Source: Clostridium manihotivorum (lineage in GTDB: Bacteria > Bacillota > Clostridia > Clostridiales > Clostridiaceae). Taken from it: a stretch of DNA of 64,000 bases. Each line of letters starts with the position of its first letter. Position 1 is the stretch's first letter. The translations under genes and the position numbers were made by a program. The stretch covers positions 5,783,776 to 5,847,775 of the forward strand of contig NZ_CP025746.1 in NCBI RefSeq assembly GCF_004015185.1. Reading direction: 5' to 3'. This document shows positions 1 to 9,610 of the stretch, piece by piece. The notes under the pieces were generated by a model. That model saw nothing but the letters and a program-made list of their open reading frames with translations. It made no database searches and was not told the origin of the DNA.

Positions 1-271
1 AATTAAATCTCCTGCTTAATGTTTTCTTTATTTTTATATCCACATCAGTAGTTCCAAATTGCAGTATTACTATGTCTGGTTTCACTTTAATTACTTTTTT
101 ATCTAAATACTTCTTTGCTCTAGTAATAGGGAATCCCCCTAAACTTACAATCTCATTATCATAAATATTATTTTTACTAGAAAGACTATCGAGTAGTTGA
201 TTAAAAAAAGATACATTAGATTCATGTGGAAACCCCTCAATTAGACATGCACCAAATCCTACAATTTTCAT
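1..271 (-). CDS. SGNH/GDSL-hydrolase-like protein (C-terminus outside window)
   Basis: An open frame reads leftwards from an ATG at 269-271 and runs off the window edge, giving about 90 residues. The start is set by a GGAGGC ribosome-binding site at 281-286. The protein opens with MKIVGFGACLIEGFP, which looks like block I of SGNH hydrolases but with Ala-Cys where a catalytic G-D-S would usually sit. A second block, LQFGTTDV, resembles the GxND block but has Thr-Thr. Proteins of this kind occur in polysaccharide clusters as O-acyl esterases or transferases. It is the last gene seen of the locus that starts at 9111. The altered catalytic blocks make enzymatic activity uncertain; an inactive or divergent member is possible. 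Confidence 0.55.
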   Translation of the reverse strand, partial: MKIVGFGACLIEGFPHESNVSFFNQLLDSLSSKNNIYDNEIVSLGGFPITRAKKYLDKKVIKVKPDIVILQFGTTDVDIKIKKTLSRRFN

Positions 272-297
272 ATAAATGTTGCCTCCGTAATAAAATA

Positions 298-341
298 GCT
301 TTTTGTATAATTAAAATTATAATTCTAATTATACAAAAAGC
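298..341 (-). terminator. Perfect 16-bp inverted repeat between glf and the SGNH gene
   Basis: GCTTTTTGTATAATTA at 298-313 pairs with its exact complement at 326-341 around a 12-base loop. Read on the minus strand it is followed by ATTTTATTA rather than a clean T-run, so it may be a weak or partial terminator or an mRNA-end stabiliser. Confidence 0.5.
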
Positions 342-485
342 AATAAAATATTACAATATCACACAAAATAACACATTATTTATTTTATAGCATATTAAAA
401 GAGCTACGATGGATTACACTATTCCCCAAAATTATAATCATAGAATATCTCTCATACCTACTAAACTTACAATTCTAAAAAAAAT

Positions 486-1601
486 CTAAAATAAACTTCC
501 AAACTCTCTACTTAAAGCTTCTAGAGCATGGTATATAACATGATGCATATCATAGTATTTATAATCAGCTAATCTGCCGCCAAATATAACATTCTTCTCT
601 TTATCAGCAAGATCTTTGTATAATTTAAAAATGTTACTGTTCCTGTCATCATTCACAGGATAATATGGTTCATCTCCAACTTTCCACTCTGATGGATATT
701 CTTTTGTAATTACAGTTTTCTCTTGATTTCCAAATTCGAAATGTTTATGTTCTATTATTCTTGTATATGGAGTCTCTCTATCAGTATAGTTAACAACAGC
801 ATTTCCTTGGTAATTTTCTTTTTCTAATATTTCATGTTTAAATTCCAGACTTCTGTACTGCAAGAGACCAAATTTATAATTATAGAACTCATCAATCATA
901 CCTGTAAAAACTATCTTATCTGCCATCATTTCAAACTTTTCTCTATCACTAAAGAAATCGGTACTCAGTTTCACGTCTACATCTTTAAGCATCTTTTCTA
1001 TTATAATATTATATCCGCCTTCAGGAATCCCCTGATATTTATCATCAAAATAATTATTATCATATGTAAACCTAACAGGTAGTCTCTTAATTATAAAAGA
1101 GGGTAAATCAATTGTACTTCGTCCCCATTGCTTCTCTGTATATCCCTTTATTAGCTTCTCATAAATATCAAATCCAACAAGTGAGATAGCTTGCTCCTCT
1201 AAGTTTTTAGGTATATTTATAGAATACTCTTTTTTCTGTTCCTCTATCTTATTTTTAGCTTCCTGTGGAGTTATAACTCCCCATAACTTGTTAAATGTAT
1301 TCATATTAAATGGTAAGTTATATATTTCCCCTTTATAATTAGCTATAGGCGAATTAATATATCTATTAAACGTTGCAAACTGATTGATGTAATCCCATAT
1401 TTTTTTATTACTTGTATGAAAAATGTGAGCTCCATATTTATGTACATTTATTCCTTCTATGTTTTCGCAATAAATATTTCCACCTATGTGATCTCTTCTA
1501 TCAATTACTAAACACTTCTTGTTGAGTTTACTAGCCTCATATGCAAAAACTGATCCGAATAACCCAGCTCCTACTATTAAATAATCATATTTTTTAGCCA
1601 T
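486..1601 (-). CDS. glf: UDP-galactopyranose mutase
   Basis: This flavoenzyme interconverts UDP-galactopyranose and UDP-galactofuranose in the cytoplasm, supplying galactofuranose for cell-surface glycans. The 371 residues match the family's usual 360-390. The N-terminus has the FAD-binding Rossmann motif GAGLFGS near residue 11, followed by the IDRRDHIGGN block and the YGAHIFHTSN segment. A C-terminal NIFGGRLADYKYYDMHH block is also typical and contributes to the active site. It lies inside a polysaccharide operon with a flippase, a polymerase and several glycosyltransferases, so the polymer probably contains galactofuranose. The GT2 protein at 3144-4046 is the likeliest user of the donor sugar. 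The ATG start is conserved for the family but its ribosome-binding site is weak. Confidence 0.95.
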   Translation of the reverse strand: MAKKYDYLIVGAGLFGSVFAYEASKLNKKCLVIDRRDHIGGNIYCENIEGINVHKYGAHIFHTSNKKIWDYINQFATFNRYINSPIANYKGEIYNLPFNMNTFNKLWGVITPQEAKNKIEEQKKEYSINIPKNLEEQAISLVGFDIYEKLIKGYTEKQWGRSTIDLPSFIIKRLPVRFTYDNNYFDDKYQGIPEGGYNIIIEKMLKDVDVKLSTDFFSDREKFEMMADKIVFTGMIDEFYNYKFGLLQYRSLEFKHEILEKENYQGNAVVNYTDRETPYTRIIEHKHFEFGNQEKTVITKEYPSEWKVGDEPYYPVNDDRNSNIFKLYKDLADKEKNVIFGGRLADYKYYDMHHVIYHALEALSREFGSLF

Positions 1602-1680
1602 TTATATACACCATCACTTTCTAAGAAATTATAACAACTTATCTAGGGAACTTACTACTTATTACTAATCAATAATATTC

Positions 1681-3114
1681 TTATGCAACATCGGTTTTAT
1701 CCTTTATAATAACAAATAAACGTGAAATAAGTTTAGATTTTAAAGAAATTATACATGTAATATATACAAAAGATCCAGCTATTATTTGAACAATAGTCGT
1801 TACCATACCAGATCCAAGTTTATTTCCAATAATTCTTATGGCAACAAACATAATAACCCCACTAATAAAATATTTAATTATTTCACTTAAAGTTTTAAAT
1901 ATGTTTACCTCTTTCCTAATTATTATAACTTGCACTGTTGTAACAACTGCTTCAGAAATAACTGTTGATATTGAAGCCCCAAATGACTTATACAGTCTTA
2001 TAAAAAAAACATTTAATATTATATTCACAATAGCACCAAATGTGACAGATAGTGTAAAAGCCTTATTTTTACCTGTAGGCACCAAATACTGTATTCCCAA
2101 CACATTACTCCATGCTATGAAAAAAACTATTGGACTTATAATAATAATATTATTAGTGCATTGTAAAAATTCTTTTCCAAAAAACCAAGGAACAAATTCT
2201 TTAGCTATTCCTGCTAACCCAAACATAATTGCAATTGATAATAAAGAAACGAAATTCAGTGATTGAATTATATAATAGCTTACCTTTTTCAAGTTTCCTT
2301 TTGCAAATGTATTAGATATCCTTGGCAACATAACAGTCCCAAGTGATGTAACTATAGCCAAGGTCATCTTAACTATCTTGTCTGAATTCTCATATATCCC
2401 CACATCACCCTTAGTGGCAATAGATCCAATCATTGTTTTATTTAGAAGTACATATATTTGAATAGCGATTTGTGGGATAAATAGTGATAAACATGGAATA
2501 AAATGTGACCTTATCATTTTGATATTTATCTTCACTAAACTCACAGTACTTTTTAAATAAAACCACATTATAGCCTGTCCTAAAATAGCTGTTGAACCAA
2601 GAATTAAGACATATATCCATAGATCCGAACTTTTTTTAACGAATACAAATACTAAAACAAGCCCAATTATTTTTATTATAGTATTTCGTGTCACTGTCTT
2701 TTTAAATTGCTCTAACCCCATAAAAAGCCACGATATATCTACTGCTGCAGCAATTAGATATAATGATTGAATTAAGTATATATACCTATCCTCTTCTACA
2801 AAATATATAGTAAACACAATATACCCTATGCTTGCTAAAGTACACATAAAAAGCTGTAAGCAATATATACTAAAAAAATCTTCACTTAACTTTTTCTTAT
2901 TCTCCCTAACAGTAGCAATTACCCTATTACCATACAGCGTGATTCCCATCATTCCAAACAGTACAAAATATTGAACAATAGATAACGTATAGGAATTGGT
3001 TCCTACACCTTCTTTTCCAAGTACTCTTGATACATATGGCACTGTTATAAGCGGAATTATTAGAGTTACTATTTGGTATAACATATTGTAAATATAGTTT
3101 TTTGCTATTTCCAT
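1681..3114 (-). CDS. Wzx-type polysaccharide flippase (MATE/MVF superfamily)
   Basis: This multispanning membrane protein (about 477 residues, roughly 12-14 hydrophobic segments) probably moves undecaprenyl-diphosphate-linked repeat units across the cytoplasmic membrane. The N-terminus, MEIAKNYIYNMLYQIVTLIIPLIT, followed by PYVSRVLG, is characteristic of Wzx/RfbX flippases in polysaccharide loci. I place the start at the ATG at 3112-3114 because AGGAG lies at the right distance upstream; a longer frame opens at 3147 but lacks a good ribosome-binding site and would add an unusual polar tail. It follows the GT2 gene by about 30 bp and belongs to the same operon. Together with the Wzy-like protein at 4546-5796 it points to a Wzx/Wzy-dependent assembly route. 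Confidence 0.88.
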   Translation of the reverse strand: MEIAKNYIYNMLYQIVTLIIPLITVPYVSRVLGKEGVGTNSYTLSIVQYFVLFGMMGITLYGNRVIATVRENKKKLSEDFFSIYCLQLFMCTLASIGYIVFTIYFVEEDRYIYLIQSLYLIAAAVDISWLFMGLEQFKKTVTRNTIIKIIGLVLVFVFVKKSSDLWIYVLILGSTAILGQAIMWFYLKSTVSLVKINIKMIRSHFIPCLSLFIPQIAIQIYVLLNKTMIGSIATKGDVGIYENSDKIVKMTLAIVTSLGTVMLPRISNTFAKGNLKKVSYYIIQSLNFVSLLSIAIMFGLAGIAKEFVPWFFGKEFLQCTNNIIIISPIVFFIAWSNVLGIQYLVPTGKNKAFTLSVTFGAIVNIILNVFFIRLYKSFGASISTVISEAVVTTVQVIIIRKEVNIFKTLSEIIKYFISGVIMFVAIRIIGNKLGSGMVTTIVQIIAGSFVYITCIISLKSKLISRLFVIIKDKTDVA

Positions 3115-3143
3115 TCTGTTACTCCTATTAAAATAAAATATTA

Positions 3144-4046
3144 TCAAATATCTTCTGGGAACTCAATCTTTGGGTTGAAAAAGATGCCTTTTATAAAACC
3201 TTGTAAAATAACTTTTACTTTTTTTATTTTGGAATCATTTTTTCTTATAATGACCTTTGTTATACTCTTAATAACATAATTTAAGTAATTCACATAGCTA
3301 CTTAAACCACTTTTTCGAGATGTATATGATTTATTTCTATACTCATAAAAGTACCTGTCAACCCTAGACTTTTCCTCTGAAACTATATTCACATCACAAT
3401 TTTGATTCATTTTATGCGTTACAACACTATCAGTAACCAAATACCCTGGTGCTAAAGTCGCTAATCTCTTTGTATACTCTACATCATCACCCCAAATAAA
3501 AAACTGACTAATTGGATATCCCACCTTCTCTATATCTTGTCTCTTTATTAACAACGATACAAAAGATGTACTCTTTAACTTAGTCAATCCAAATTTCAGC
3601 ATATAATTCCAATCATGTGTAACTTCTGGAATATTCATTAAGCAAGCCTTATTATCTTTCCAAACTACATTACTACAAAGAAAACTCCAATTTTCTAGCT
3701 CATTCAAACTAACTTTACCTAATAAGTTTTCAAGTGCATCAGGTTCTGGTATTGTATCATCATCCATAATCCATATGTAATCACAATTGGACGCATAAGC
3801 AATTTTTAATCCTTGATTAAATCCGCCTGCTCCTCCAATATTTTTTTCCATATTATAAGCTTCTAAGTTATTATATTTTTTACTAAGATCATTTAGCAAT
3901 TTATCAGTTCCATCAGTGCTACAATTATTCACTACTAGTATCTTATCAATACTGCATGTTTGATTTACCAATGCACTAATGTTTTCTTTAAGTAGTTCTT
4001 TTCTATTATAAGTTACGACAACTACGCATGTAGATTTTTTAATCAA
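3144..4046 (-). CDS. Family 2 glycosyltransferase, possibly galactofuranosyltransferase
   Basis: The 300-residue protein has a GT-A fold signature: VVVVTYNR at the N-terminus, VVNNCSTDGT, the block NIGGAGGFNQG, the metal-binding IMDDDTIPEP and a later WGDDVEYTKR. The NxGGAGGF block with WGDD is typical of the branch that holds galactofuranosyl- and rhamnosyltransferases, which fits the glf gene in the same operon; the exact acceptor cannot be read from sequence. The start codon is TTG at 4044-4046, supported by AAGGAGG seven bases upstream. No signal peptide is present, so it is expected to work at the inner face of the membrane. Confidence 0.85.
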   Translation of the reverse strand: MIKKSTCVVVVTYNRKELLKENISALVNQTCSIDKILVVNNCSTDGTDKLLNDLSKKYNNLEAYNMEKNIGGAGGFNQGLKIAYASNCDYIWIMDDDTIPEPDALENLLGKVSLNELENWSFLCSNVVWKDNKACLMNIPEVTHDWNYMLKFGLTKLKSTSFVSLLIKRQDIEKVGYPISQFFIWGDDVEYTKRLATLAPGYLVTDSVVTHKMNQNCDVNIVSEEKSRVDRYFYEYRNKSYTSRKSGLSSYVNYLNYVIKSITKVIIRKNDSKIKKVKVILQGFIKGIFFNPKIEFPEDI

Positions 4047-4545
4047 AAATATACCTCCTTATAGTATAACAAATATATAGTCTCTAACACTATTATATTA
4101 TTAATTCAATCGAAAAAGTAAGATTCTATACTTCATCAGGCATTACTTATATAATTCGATAAAATTTAATTTCTGTTTTAAATTTAAAACTTCTAACCAA
4201 AGAGGACAAACAAACAATGCTATACTCTTTGGTAAAATAGTAACAATAACTTCAAATCAGTTATTTTATAATTAGTGTATTATTAACACTTATAATATCT
4301 TAGTGGTAGTATATTTATTGCTAGTATTATTAATTTTATAATTATTTGCAGTAGGCAAATCATGATGTATTAACAACATCTAATAACAAAATAGGTCATA
4401 GAATGCTACCCTATTTACGTACAATACTTTTTTTACATATAAAAGATATTAATAAATATTACTCTTCCTGCTTCTTATTTTATCTTCTACTAGTGCCGAA
4501 AAATTATAAATAAAAAAGTAACTTGCAAGAATTACACTTTGTACT
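4047..4545. other. AT-rich gap between polymerase and GT2 genes
   Basis: Five hundred bases without a convincing gene. The only structure I see is a 9-bp inverted repeat ACCAAAGAG/CTCTTTGGT at 4196-4233, which lacks a T-run on either strand. The gap is unusually long inside an otherwise compact operon, so there may be an internal promoter or a deleted gene here, but nothing in the sequence proves either. Confidence 0.4.
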
Positions 4546-5796
4546 TTATGAAAAATACATTTTTTCGGCTCTATTTTTAAAAACATCATAGTACCGTATT
4601 AAGATTCCATAAACAACAAAAAAGATTATTAACCTGTTATATTGTATTGGTTCTGAAATCAAAAATAAAATTAACCACGAAAGTAAGATTAGACTTCCAA
4701 TTTTATTTTTTAAATATAAATCTTTAAAGTAATAATAAATACCTGTAACGTAAACCATCAAGAAGTAAAGTCCACCTTGATACATTAATAGTGTTAATCC
4801 ATTACTACTTCCCCAGTTAGAACCTAAACCATTTCCTCTAAGGTCAGAAGATTCCAAAAAAATTATAGCATTAAGATTATCGAACCCCCATCCTGCAATA
4901 ATCCTTTCTTTAAATAACTTTAATCCTAACAAAAAATCTTCTTGTCTTATTCCATAAGATAATTTCCCAAAGCCTTGCACTTTCGATATATATATATATA
5001 TCGCAACAACTCCACAAGCAAAAGTTATTATAGGAATAAAGATATTTTTTAATAATTTTATTAATCTATTATCAAATTTCAAAGTATAGAACTTCACCAA
5101 AAAAATCGCAACTACAAAAATTAAAGCTGTTGTCGACATTGTTGTAAACAAATTAAAACATGCCACTATAACTGCTATCAATCTTATTTTATCTCTATAA
5201 AATAATTCATTAACTAAAAATAAAGATATGTACATGCCAAGATAACATGGTTCGTAAAAAATACCATTATTTCTAATAAACAACTTATCACTAATATATA
5301 CAATCTGATGGTAGTATGATAAGTTCATATATGAAGTATAGGTATTCACATTAAACCCACTATTCTGAACAATATTATGAGGTATATTTATATTCAATAT
5401 AAATATAATTATATAGAGAATGAAACATATATAATTGTAGTGATATAACACTTTTGTAAGACAGGTTAATATGCTTACTTTTTTCTTATAAAGAAATAAT
5501 GCAACCAAAAATAATAATATTAAATTTCTCAAGAAGTAAGTATACCCATCAAAAGATTCACTATAAAATACCAACTCAAATGACAAATAAGCAATAACAA
5601 ATCCTACAGGAATTAATAACTTAAAAGTGTCAAGCAAATAATCTTTAATTAAAACCAATAAAATTACCATCGCTACTGCTATATATATTATTTCAAAATA
5701 CTTACCATAAAAATAAGGCCATATTCCACCACTAAATATTATTATCAAAAAGCCAATAATATAGACTATCATATTATCCGTCTTATCCTTTAGCAT
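4546..5796 (-). CDS. Wzy-like polysaccharide polymerase / O-antigen polymerase family membrane protein
   Basis: A 416-residue, very hydrophobic protein with about 10-12 predicted membrane spans and a long loop roughly at residues 270-330 that contains the conserved-looking segments GIRQEDFLLGLKLFKERIIAGWGFDN and GSNWGSSNGLTLLMYQGG. Polymerases of Wzx/Wzy systems have this topology but very little conserved sequence, so the call rests on topology and on the neighbouring flippase, initiating transferase and glycosyltransferases. The ATG start follows an AGAGGAAAAGG ribosome-binding region. It would join lipid-linked repeat units on the outer face of the membrane. A different membrane role in the same pathway cannot be excluded. 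Confidence 0.72.
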   Translation of the reverse strand: MLKDKTDNMIVYIIGFLIIIFSGGIWPYFYGKYFEIIYIAVAMVILLVLIKDYLLDTFKLLIPVGFVIAYLSFELVFYSESFDGYTYFLRNLILLFLVALFLYKKKVSILTCLTKVLYHYNYICFILYIIIFILNINIPHNIVQNSGFNVNTYTSYMNLSYYHQIVYISDKLFIRNNGIFYEPCYLGMYISLFLVNELFYRDKIRLIAVIVACFNLFTTMSTTALIFVVAIFLVKFYTLKFDNRLIKLLKNIFIPIITFACGVVAIYIYISKVQGFGKLSYGIRQEDFLLGLKLFKERIIAGWGFDNLNAIIFLESSDLRGNGLGSNWGSSNGLTLLMYQGGLYFLMVYVTGIYYYFKDLYLKNKIGSLILLSWLILFLISEPIQYNRLIIFFVVYGILIRYYDVFKNRAEKMYFS

Positions 5797-5856
5797 GTAA
5801 CCTTTTCCTCTCCATAAATACTTTTATAATTAAAAATATAAAAAGCTATAATTATT

Positions 5857-7083
5857 TTAGCTTTTTATAATTTTCTCATAAACATTAACTAGTTTTTCTA
5901 TGTGTTTATTGATAGAATAATCTTTACTCCAGAACTGGTCATAAGAATTTCTGCCTAACCTGTCAATTAAAGAGTCATCATTACATAGTCTCATCTTTTC
6001 TACTAAACTATCTAAATTATTTCTCTCAAACAAGAAGCCATTCTCATTATCCTTAACTACCTCAATAGCTGTACAAGTATCTGATAAAATTACTGGAATT
6101 CCCTTAGCCTGACTTTCTAGGACAGTCAGCGGCATCCCCTCATACCATAATGCAGGAAAAACAAGCGCTCTAGCCATAGAAAGATATTCTTGAACCTTAT
6201 CCTTATCCACCCAACCAGTTATTTCTGCATTAGGATATATTTCCTTTATCTCATCTGCGCAATCGCCTTCTCCTACAAATATAATATTACATCCAATCTC
6301 TTTTGCAGCTTTTGCTAAAAGTATAACACCTTTTTCTTTTGAAAGCCTTCCCACGAATATAAAGCAATTATTTTTACTAGCATTAACTCTATTTTGTTTT
6401 GAGATATTTATAGGGTTATCTATAGAATAGTAATTGGCATCACTGGGTAAATATGGTTTTAATACATCTCTACCAAGCTGTGATATATATATATAATTCT
6501 TTATCCCACTAGGACTATATGCTAATTTATTTTCTACAAATGTCCTAATAACCCTCCAAAACTTATGAAAGTAACTTCTAGAATCACAGTGGCATACTAT
6601 ACACTTCATAGACATTGGTTTTATATTATTGCATATCTCATGCTTTTGATAATTATAAAACCCTCCATTAGGACAGACAATAAAATAATGATGAAATGTA
6701 AATGCTACCTTAAATTTATTCTTTATAGCCTCTCTAATGATACTCGCTGATATTGCTTTCTGCCATAAATGCAGATGTATTACAGTGTCTTTTGGATTAA
6801 ACTCTAATAAAAGTTTCTTAAATTCTCGCCTAGCTTCGAAATTCCAAATTCCTTGAATAGAAGCCGCTGCAATATTTTTTTGTTTTACCAACGATTGCTG
6901 ATTTAAACATACAACTTTAATATTCGGATGAACTAATTCCTTACAAACCGGACCAACTGCTGAAAAATAAGTAACTTTAACACCTCTCTCAGCCAATCCC
7001 ACAGCACTTTCTATAGCTACTTTTTCTGACCCTCCGCTTGGAAATGCAAAATCACAAATTATTATTACATTTAAATTTTCCAT
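5857..7083 (-). CDS. Family 4 glycosyltransferase with Cys-rich insert
   Basis: A 408-residue GT-B glycosyltransferase. The N-terminal half begins NVIIICDFAFPSGGSEKVA, and the C-terminal half has the nucleotide-sugar site: FVGRLSKEKGV, then PALWYEGMPLTVLESQAKGIPVILS with the E-x7-E pattern of GT4 enzymes. Between them lies a cysteine-rich stretch (CPNGGFY, then C, CIVCHC, around residues 140-170), which could bind a metal and is seen in a subset of GT4 proteins. The ATG start follows GATGAGGA. It sits between the Wzy-like gene and a second GT4 gene, and probably adds one residue to the lipid-linked repeat unit; the sugar cannot be deduced. Confidence 0.88.
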   Translation of the reverse strand: MENLNVIIICDFAFPSGGSEKVAIESAVGLAERGVKVTYFSAVGPVCKELVHPNIKVVCLNQQSLVKQKNIAAASIQGIWNFEARREFKKLLLEFNPKDTVIHLHLWQKAISASIIREAIKNKFKVAFTFHHYFIVCPNGGFYNYQKHEICNNIKPMSMKCIVCHCDSRSYFHKFWRVIRTFVENKLAYSPSGIKNYIYISQLGRDVLKPYLPSDANYYSIDNPINISKQNRVNASKNNCFIFVGRLSKEKGVILLAKAAKEIGCNIIFVGEGDCADEIKEIYPNAEITGWVDKDKVQEYLSMARALVFPALWYEGMPLTVLESQAKGIPVILSDTCTAIEVVKDNENGFLFERNNLDSLVEKMRLCNDDSLIDRLGRNSYDQFWSKDYSINKHIEKLVNVYEKIIKS

Positions 7084-7199
7084 ATTATTTTCCTCATCAT
7101 TAACAGTAATTTTTTATGCTATAAAATCTAATAATAGATATAATAAATGAACCATCATAAAATACCTATTACACTTCTTAAATATATAATTTCTTAAAT

Positions 7200-8351
7200 T
7201 TATGAAGTTTTATTATAGTACACTAATTCAACATTTTGAATCATATTATCAATCGTAAATTTAGAGCTATACATCTTTAAGCTTTCTTCTGAATATCTTG
7301 TCAGCTTTTCTTGATCAGTTATCATTCCTACTAGTTTATGAAAACCTTGCTCTATATTTCCTTTTTCAAACAATTCCCCATTTACTCCTTCTATTACTAT
7401 TTCATTATTTCCTATCACATTAGTAGCTAATATTGGTTTTCCACATGCTATAGCCTCAACAAGAGAATATGGCAACCCTTCATATAACGATGTTATCATA
7501 TATATATCAAATACACTAATAATTTCTGAAATATCATCTCTGAACCCTAGTAGTTTTATTCTATCTTCCATATTGTTCTGCTTCAATATTTTCCTAATGT
7601 CCAATGATAACTCTCCGTCGCCTACATATATAAATTTAACATTGGGCATATGATTGCATACTTTTATAGCAATTTTTATAAAAGTAAAAGGATCCTTCTG
7701 AACCTCTAGTCTTGAAGCAACGCCAACTATAAAATCTTCTCTTGAAAGTCCTAATTCATTTCTTTTACTATGTATATTACCTATATCTGATATTATATTT
7801 TCTATCCCATTATATATCACTTTAGACTTTTGTTTTTCTATAAGTTTTGATTGAACCGCAAACTGTTTTTCTCCATTTGATACATTTATTGTGGTAGTAG
7901 TAAGTCTTGCTAAAAGTTTTTCTATTATATAGAAGATATTTCTTTTAAGATTACCTATATTAGGGTTTTGAATCACATAAGCATGAGGTGTATATATAAT
8001 CTTAGGAACTCTATTGATATATGCAATTAACCTTCCAATTCCACCAGCTTTTGAACTATGGCAATGAACTATATCTGGCTTAACTTTCCTAACTATGTTA
8101 TTTATTTTCAAAAAACTTTTTATATCTTCAAAAAAGTTTAGATTCCTCACCATTTTCACATTATATGTACTTATATTTTTGGATAGTACTTTTATATTAT
8201 CTATAAATATATCATCAGCCCTAATATCTGAATATATAAAATGTACTTCGAACTTATCTTTATCTATGTTATTAATTAGGTCTAAAACATTTTTTCTAAG
8301 GCCTCCACTTGTGGCTTCAGAAATATACAACAACTTTAACTTTCTATCCAA
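7200..8351 (-). CDS. Family 4 glycosyltransferase
   Basis: A 383-residue GT-B enzyme. Diagnostic blocks are LLYISEATSGGLRKNV at the N-terminus, IVHCHSSKAGGIGRLIAY, YTPHAYVIQNPN, VGVASRLEVQKDPFTFI and the donor-binding TSLYEGLPYSLVEAIACGKPILATN. This organisation resembles EpsD/EpsF-type transferases that act early in exopolysaccharide assembly. The start is TTG at 8349-8351 with AGAGG eight bases upstream. It follows the initiating sugar-phosphate transferase by about 50 bp, so it may add the second sugar, but that is an inference from gene order. Confidence 0.88.
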   Translation of the reverse strand: MDRKLKLLYISEATSGGLRKNVLDLINNIDKDKFEVHFIYSDIRADDIFIDNIKVLSKNISTYNVKMVRNLNFFEDIKSFLKINNIVRKVKPDIVHCHSSKAGGIGRLIAYINRVPKIIYTPHAYVIQNPNIGNLKRNIFYIIEKLLARLTTTTINVSNGEKQFAVQSKLIEKQKSKVIYNGIENIISDIGNIHSKRNELGLSREDFIVGVASRLEVQKDPFTFIKIAIKVCNHMPNVKFIYVGDGELSLDIRKILKQNNMEDRIKLLGFRDDISEIISVFDIYMITSLYEGLPYSLVEAIACGKPILATNVIGNNEIVIEGVNGELFEKGNIEQGFHKLVGMITDQEKLTRYSEESLKMYSSKFTIDNMIQNVELVYYNKTS

Positions 8352-8400
8352 TTTAACAACCTCTTTCTATCACATAAAGATAAACTTACTATCAATTACC

Positions 8401-9111
8401 CTACATTGCTCCATCCTTCTTAATAACTGACATTACAGTTTTAAATATAAGTTTTATATCAAGCCAAGTAGTTCTATTGTCAATATAGTACATATCCATT
8501 TTTACTCTTTCTTCATAACTAGTACTACTTCTTCCATTAGCCTGCCAGTAGCCTGTAAGACCTGGTTTGACAGTAAAAAGTTTTTCAGCATGTGCTCCAT
8601 ACTTTACCACTTCCTTTTGTACAATAGGTCTTGGTCCAACAACGCTTAAATCACCTTTTATTATATTAATAAGTTGTGGTAACTCATCTAAGCTTGTCTT
8701 CCTAAGAAATTTTCCTAGCTTTGTTATCCTAGGATCATTATCTAACTTAAAATTTTTTTCAAACTCAGCCTTTTGTTCCGGTGTGAAATTATTAAAAACT
8801 TCAGCAGCATTATAAACCATTGTCCTAAACTTATATACTTTAAACAATTTACCACACTTACCCAATCTACTGTGTTCAAAAAATATTGGTCCTTTAGAAT
8901 CTAGTTTTATTGCTACGCATATAATTAATAGTACTGGCGATATGGTTACTAAAAGTATCAACGCACTAAAAAAATCAAATAATCTCTTAATATATAAATA
9001 AATGAATTCATTTACCCCTATATCAGAATTATCTTTAATCTCATCATAATGTTTCTTTTCATTAAAATCCACTTCATCTTCTAATAAAGAATTTTCAATA
9101 CCTGAAGCCAT
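8401..9111 (-). CDS. Initiating sugar-phosphate transferase (polyprenyl-phosphate hexose-1-phosphate transferase)
   Basis: This membrane enzyme moves a sugar-1-phosphate onto undecaprenyl phosphate and so starts the repeat unit. The 236-residue product has one hydrophobic hairpin near residues 42-66 (FFSALILLVTISPVLLIICVAIKLDS) followed by the catalytic cytosolic domain with KVYKFRTM, KTSLDELPQLINIIKGDLSVVGPRP and KPGLTGYWQANGRS, all hallmarks of the small monotopic PGT (WecP/EpsL/CpsE C-terminal) family. The start at 9109-9111 is chosen because GGGGGA lies seven bases upstream; an ATG six codons earlier lies inside that site. It is the first gene after the promoter at 9216-9244. Confidence 0.93.
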   Translation of the reverse strand: MASGIENSLLEDEVDFNEKKHYDEIKDNSDIGVNEFIYLYIKRLFDFFSALILLVTISPVLLIICVAIKLDSKGPIFFEHSRLGKCGKLFKVYKFRTMVYNAAEVFNNFTPEQKAEFEKNFKLDNDPRITKLGKFLRKTSLDELPQLINIIKGDLSVVGPRPIVQKEVVKYGAHAEKLFTVKPGLTGYWQANGRSSTSYEERVKMDMYYIDNRTTWLDIKLIFKTVMSVIKKDGAM

Positions 9112-9215
9112 GTAATCATCCCCCTGCAAAATTAAATATTTCCTATTTAAATCTTATCTATCTTATAAATTTATATTTTTATATGTCATATTTTTTATTA
9201 TTTTATTTCATTTAA

Positions 9216-9244
9216 ATTATAAGCTCATATTTTGCAGCTGTCCA
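9216..9244 (-). promoter_or_regulatory. Sigma-A-type promoter of the polysaccharide operon
   Basis: On the minus strand TGGACA (9239-9244) and TATAAT (9216-9221) are separated by exactly 17 bp. The -35 box differs from consensus at one base. It gives a leader of about 100 bases to the initiating transferase gene. Confidence 0.7.
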
Positions 9245-9610
9245 ACCACAACGAAGCTCTATTTTTGTCATTTTTTTCTTTTATTACGTTATTTTTTTTA
9301 ATTTAATTATATTTAAAACTCACTAATGTATCTTACCATGAAAATACTACATTTTAAAGTAAAATTATGTACCTGATGAAATTTCTATAATAAAATCTCA
9401 TAAATTTCATGTCGAATCTTTTGTGTTTATTCATAATTATAAGGTTATCTTTTTGTACAAAAGCACAACAAATTATTATTCCACATTCTACTATTTTACA
9501 ATAAAACACATACTTTTCCTCTCTATCGCAATTAACTTCCAACCACTTACAACATATTAAACTATAGCAACTGTTGTGTCACATCTACGAATGTTGTTAT
9601 GTCAATATTG
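9245..9610. other. AT-rich gap upstream of the polysaccharide promoter
   Basis: No convincing gene. A 62-codon frame at 9354-9542 has no ribosome-binding site and low-complexity, Cys/Ile-rich content, so I do not call it. I see no strong hairpin terminator for the preceding ligase-like gene here. Confidence 0.4.

Noticed and set aside
9354..9542. A 62-codon open frame on the minus strand
   Set aside because: No ribosome-binding site, low-complexity composition, AT-rich gap; not supported as a gene.
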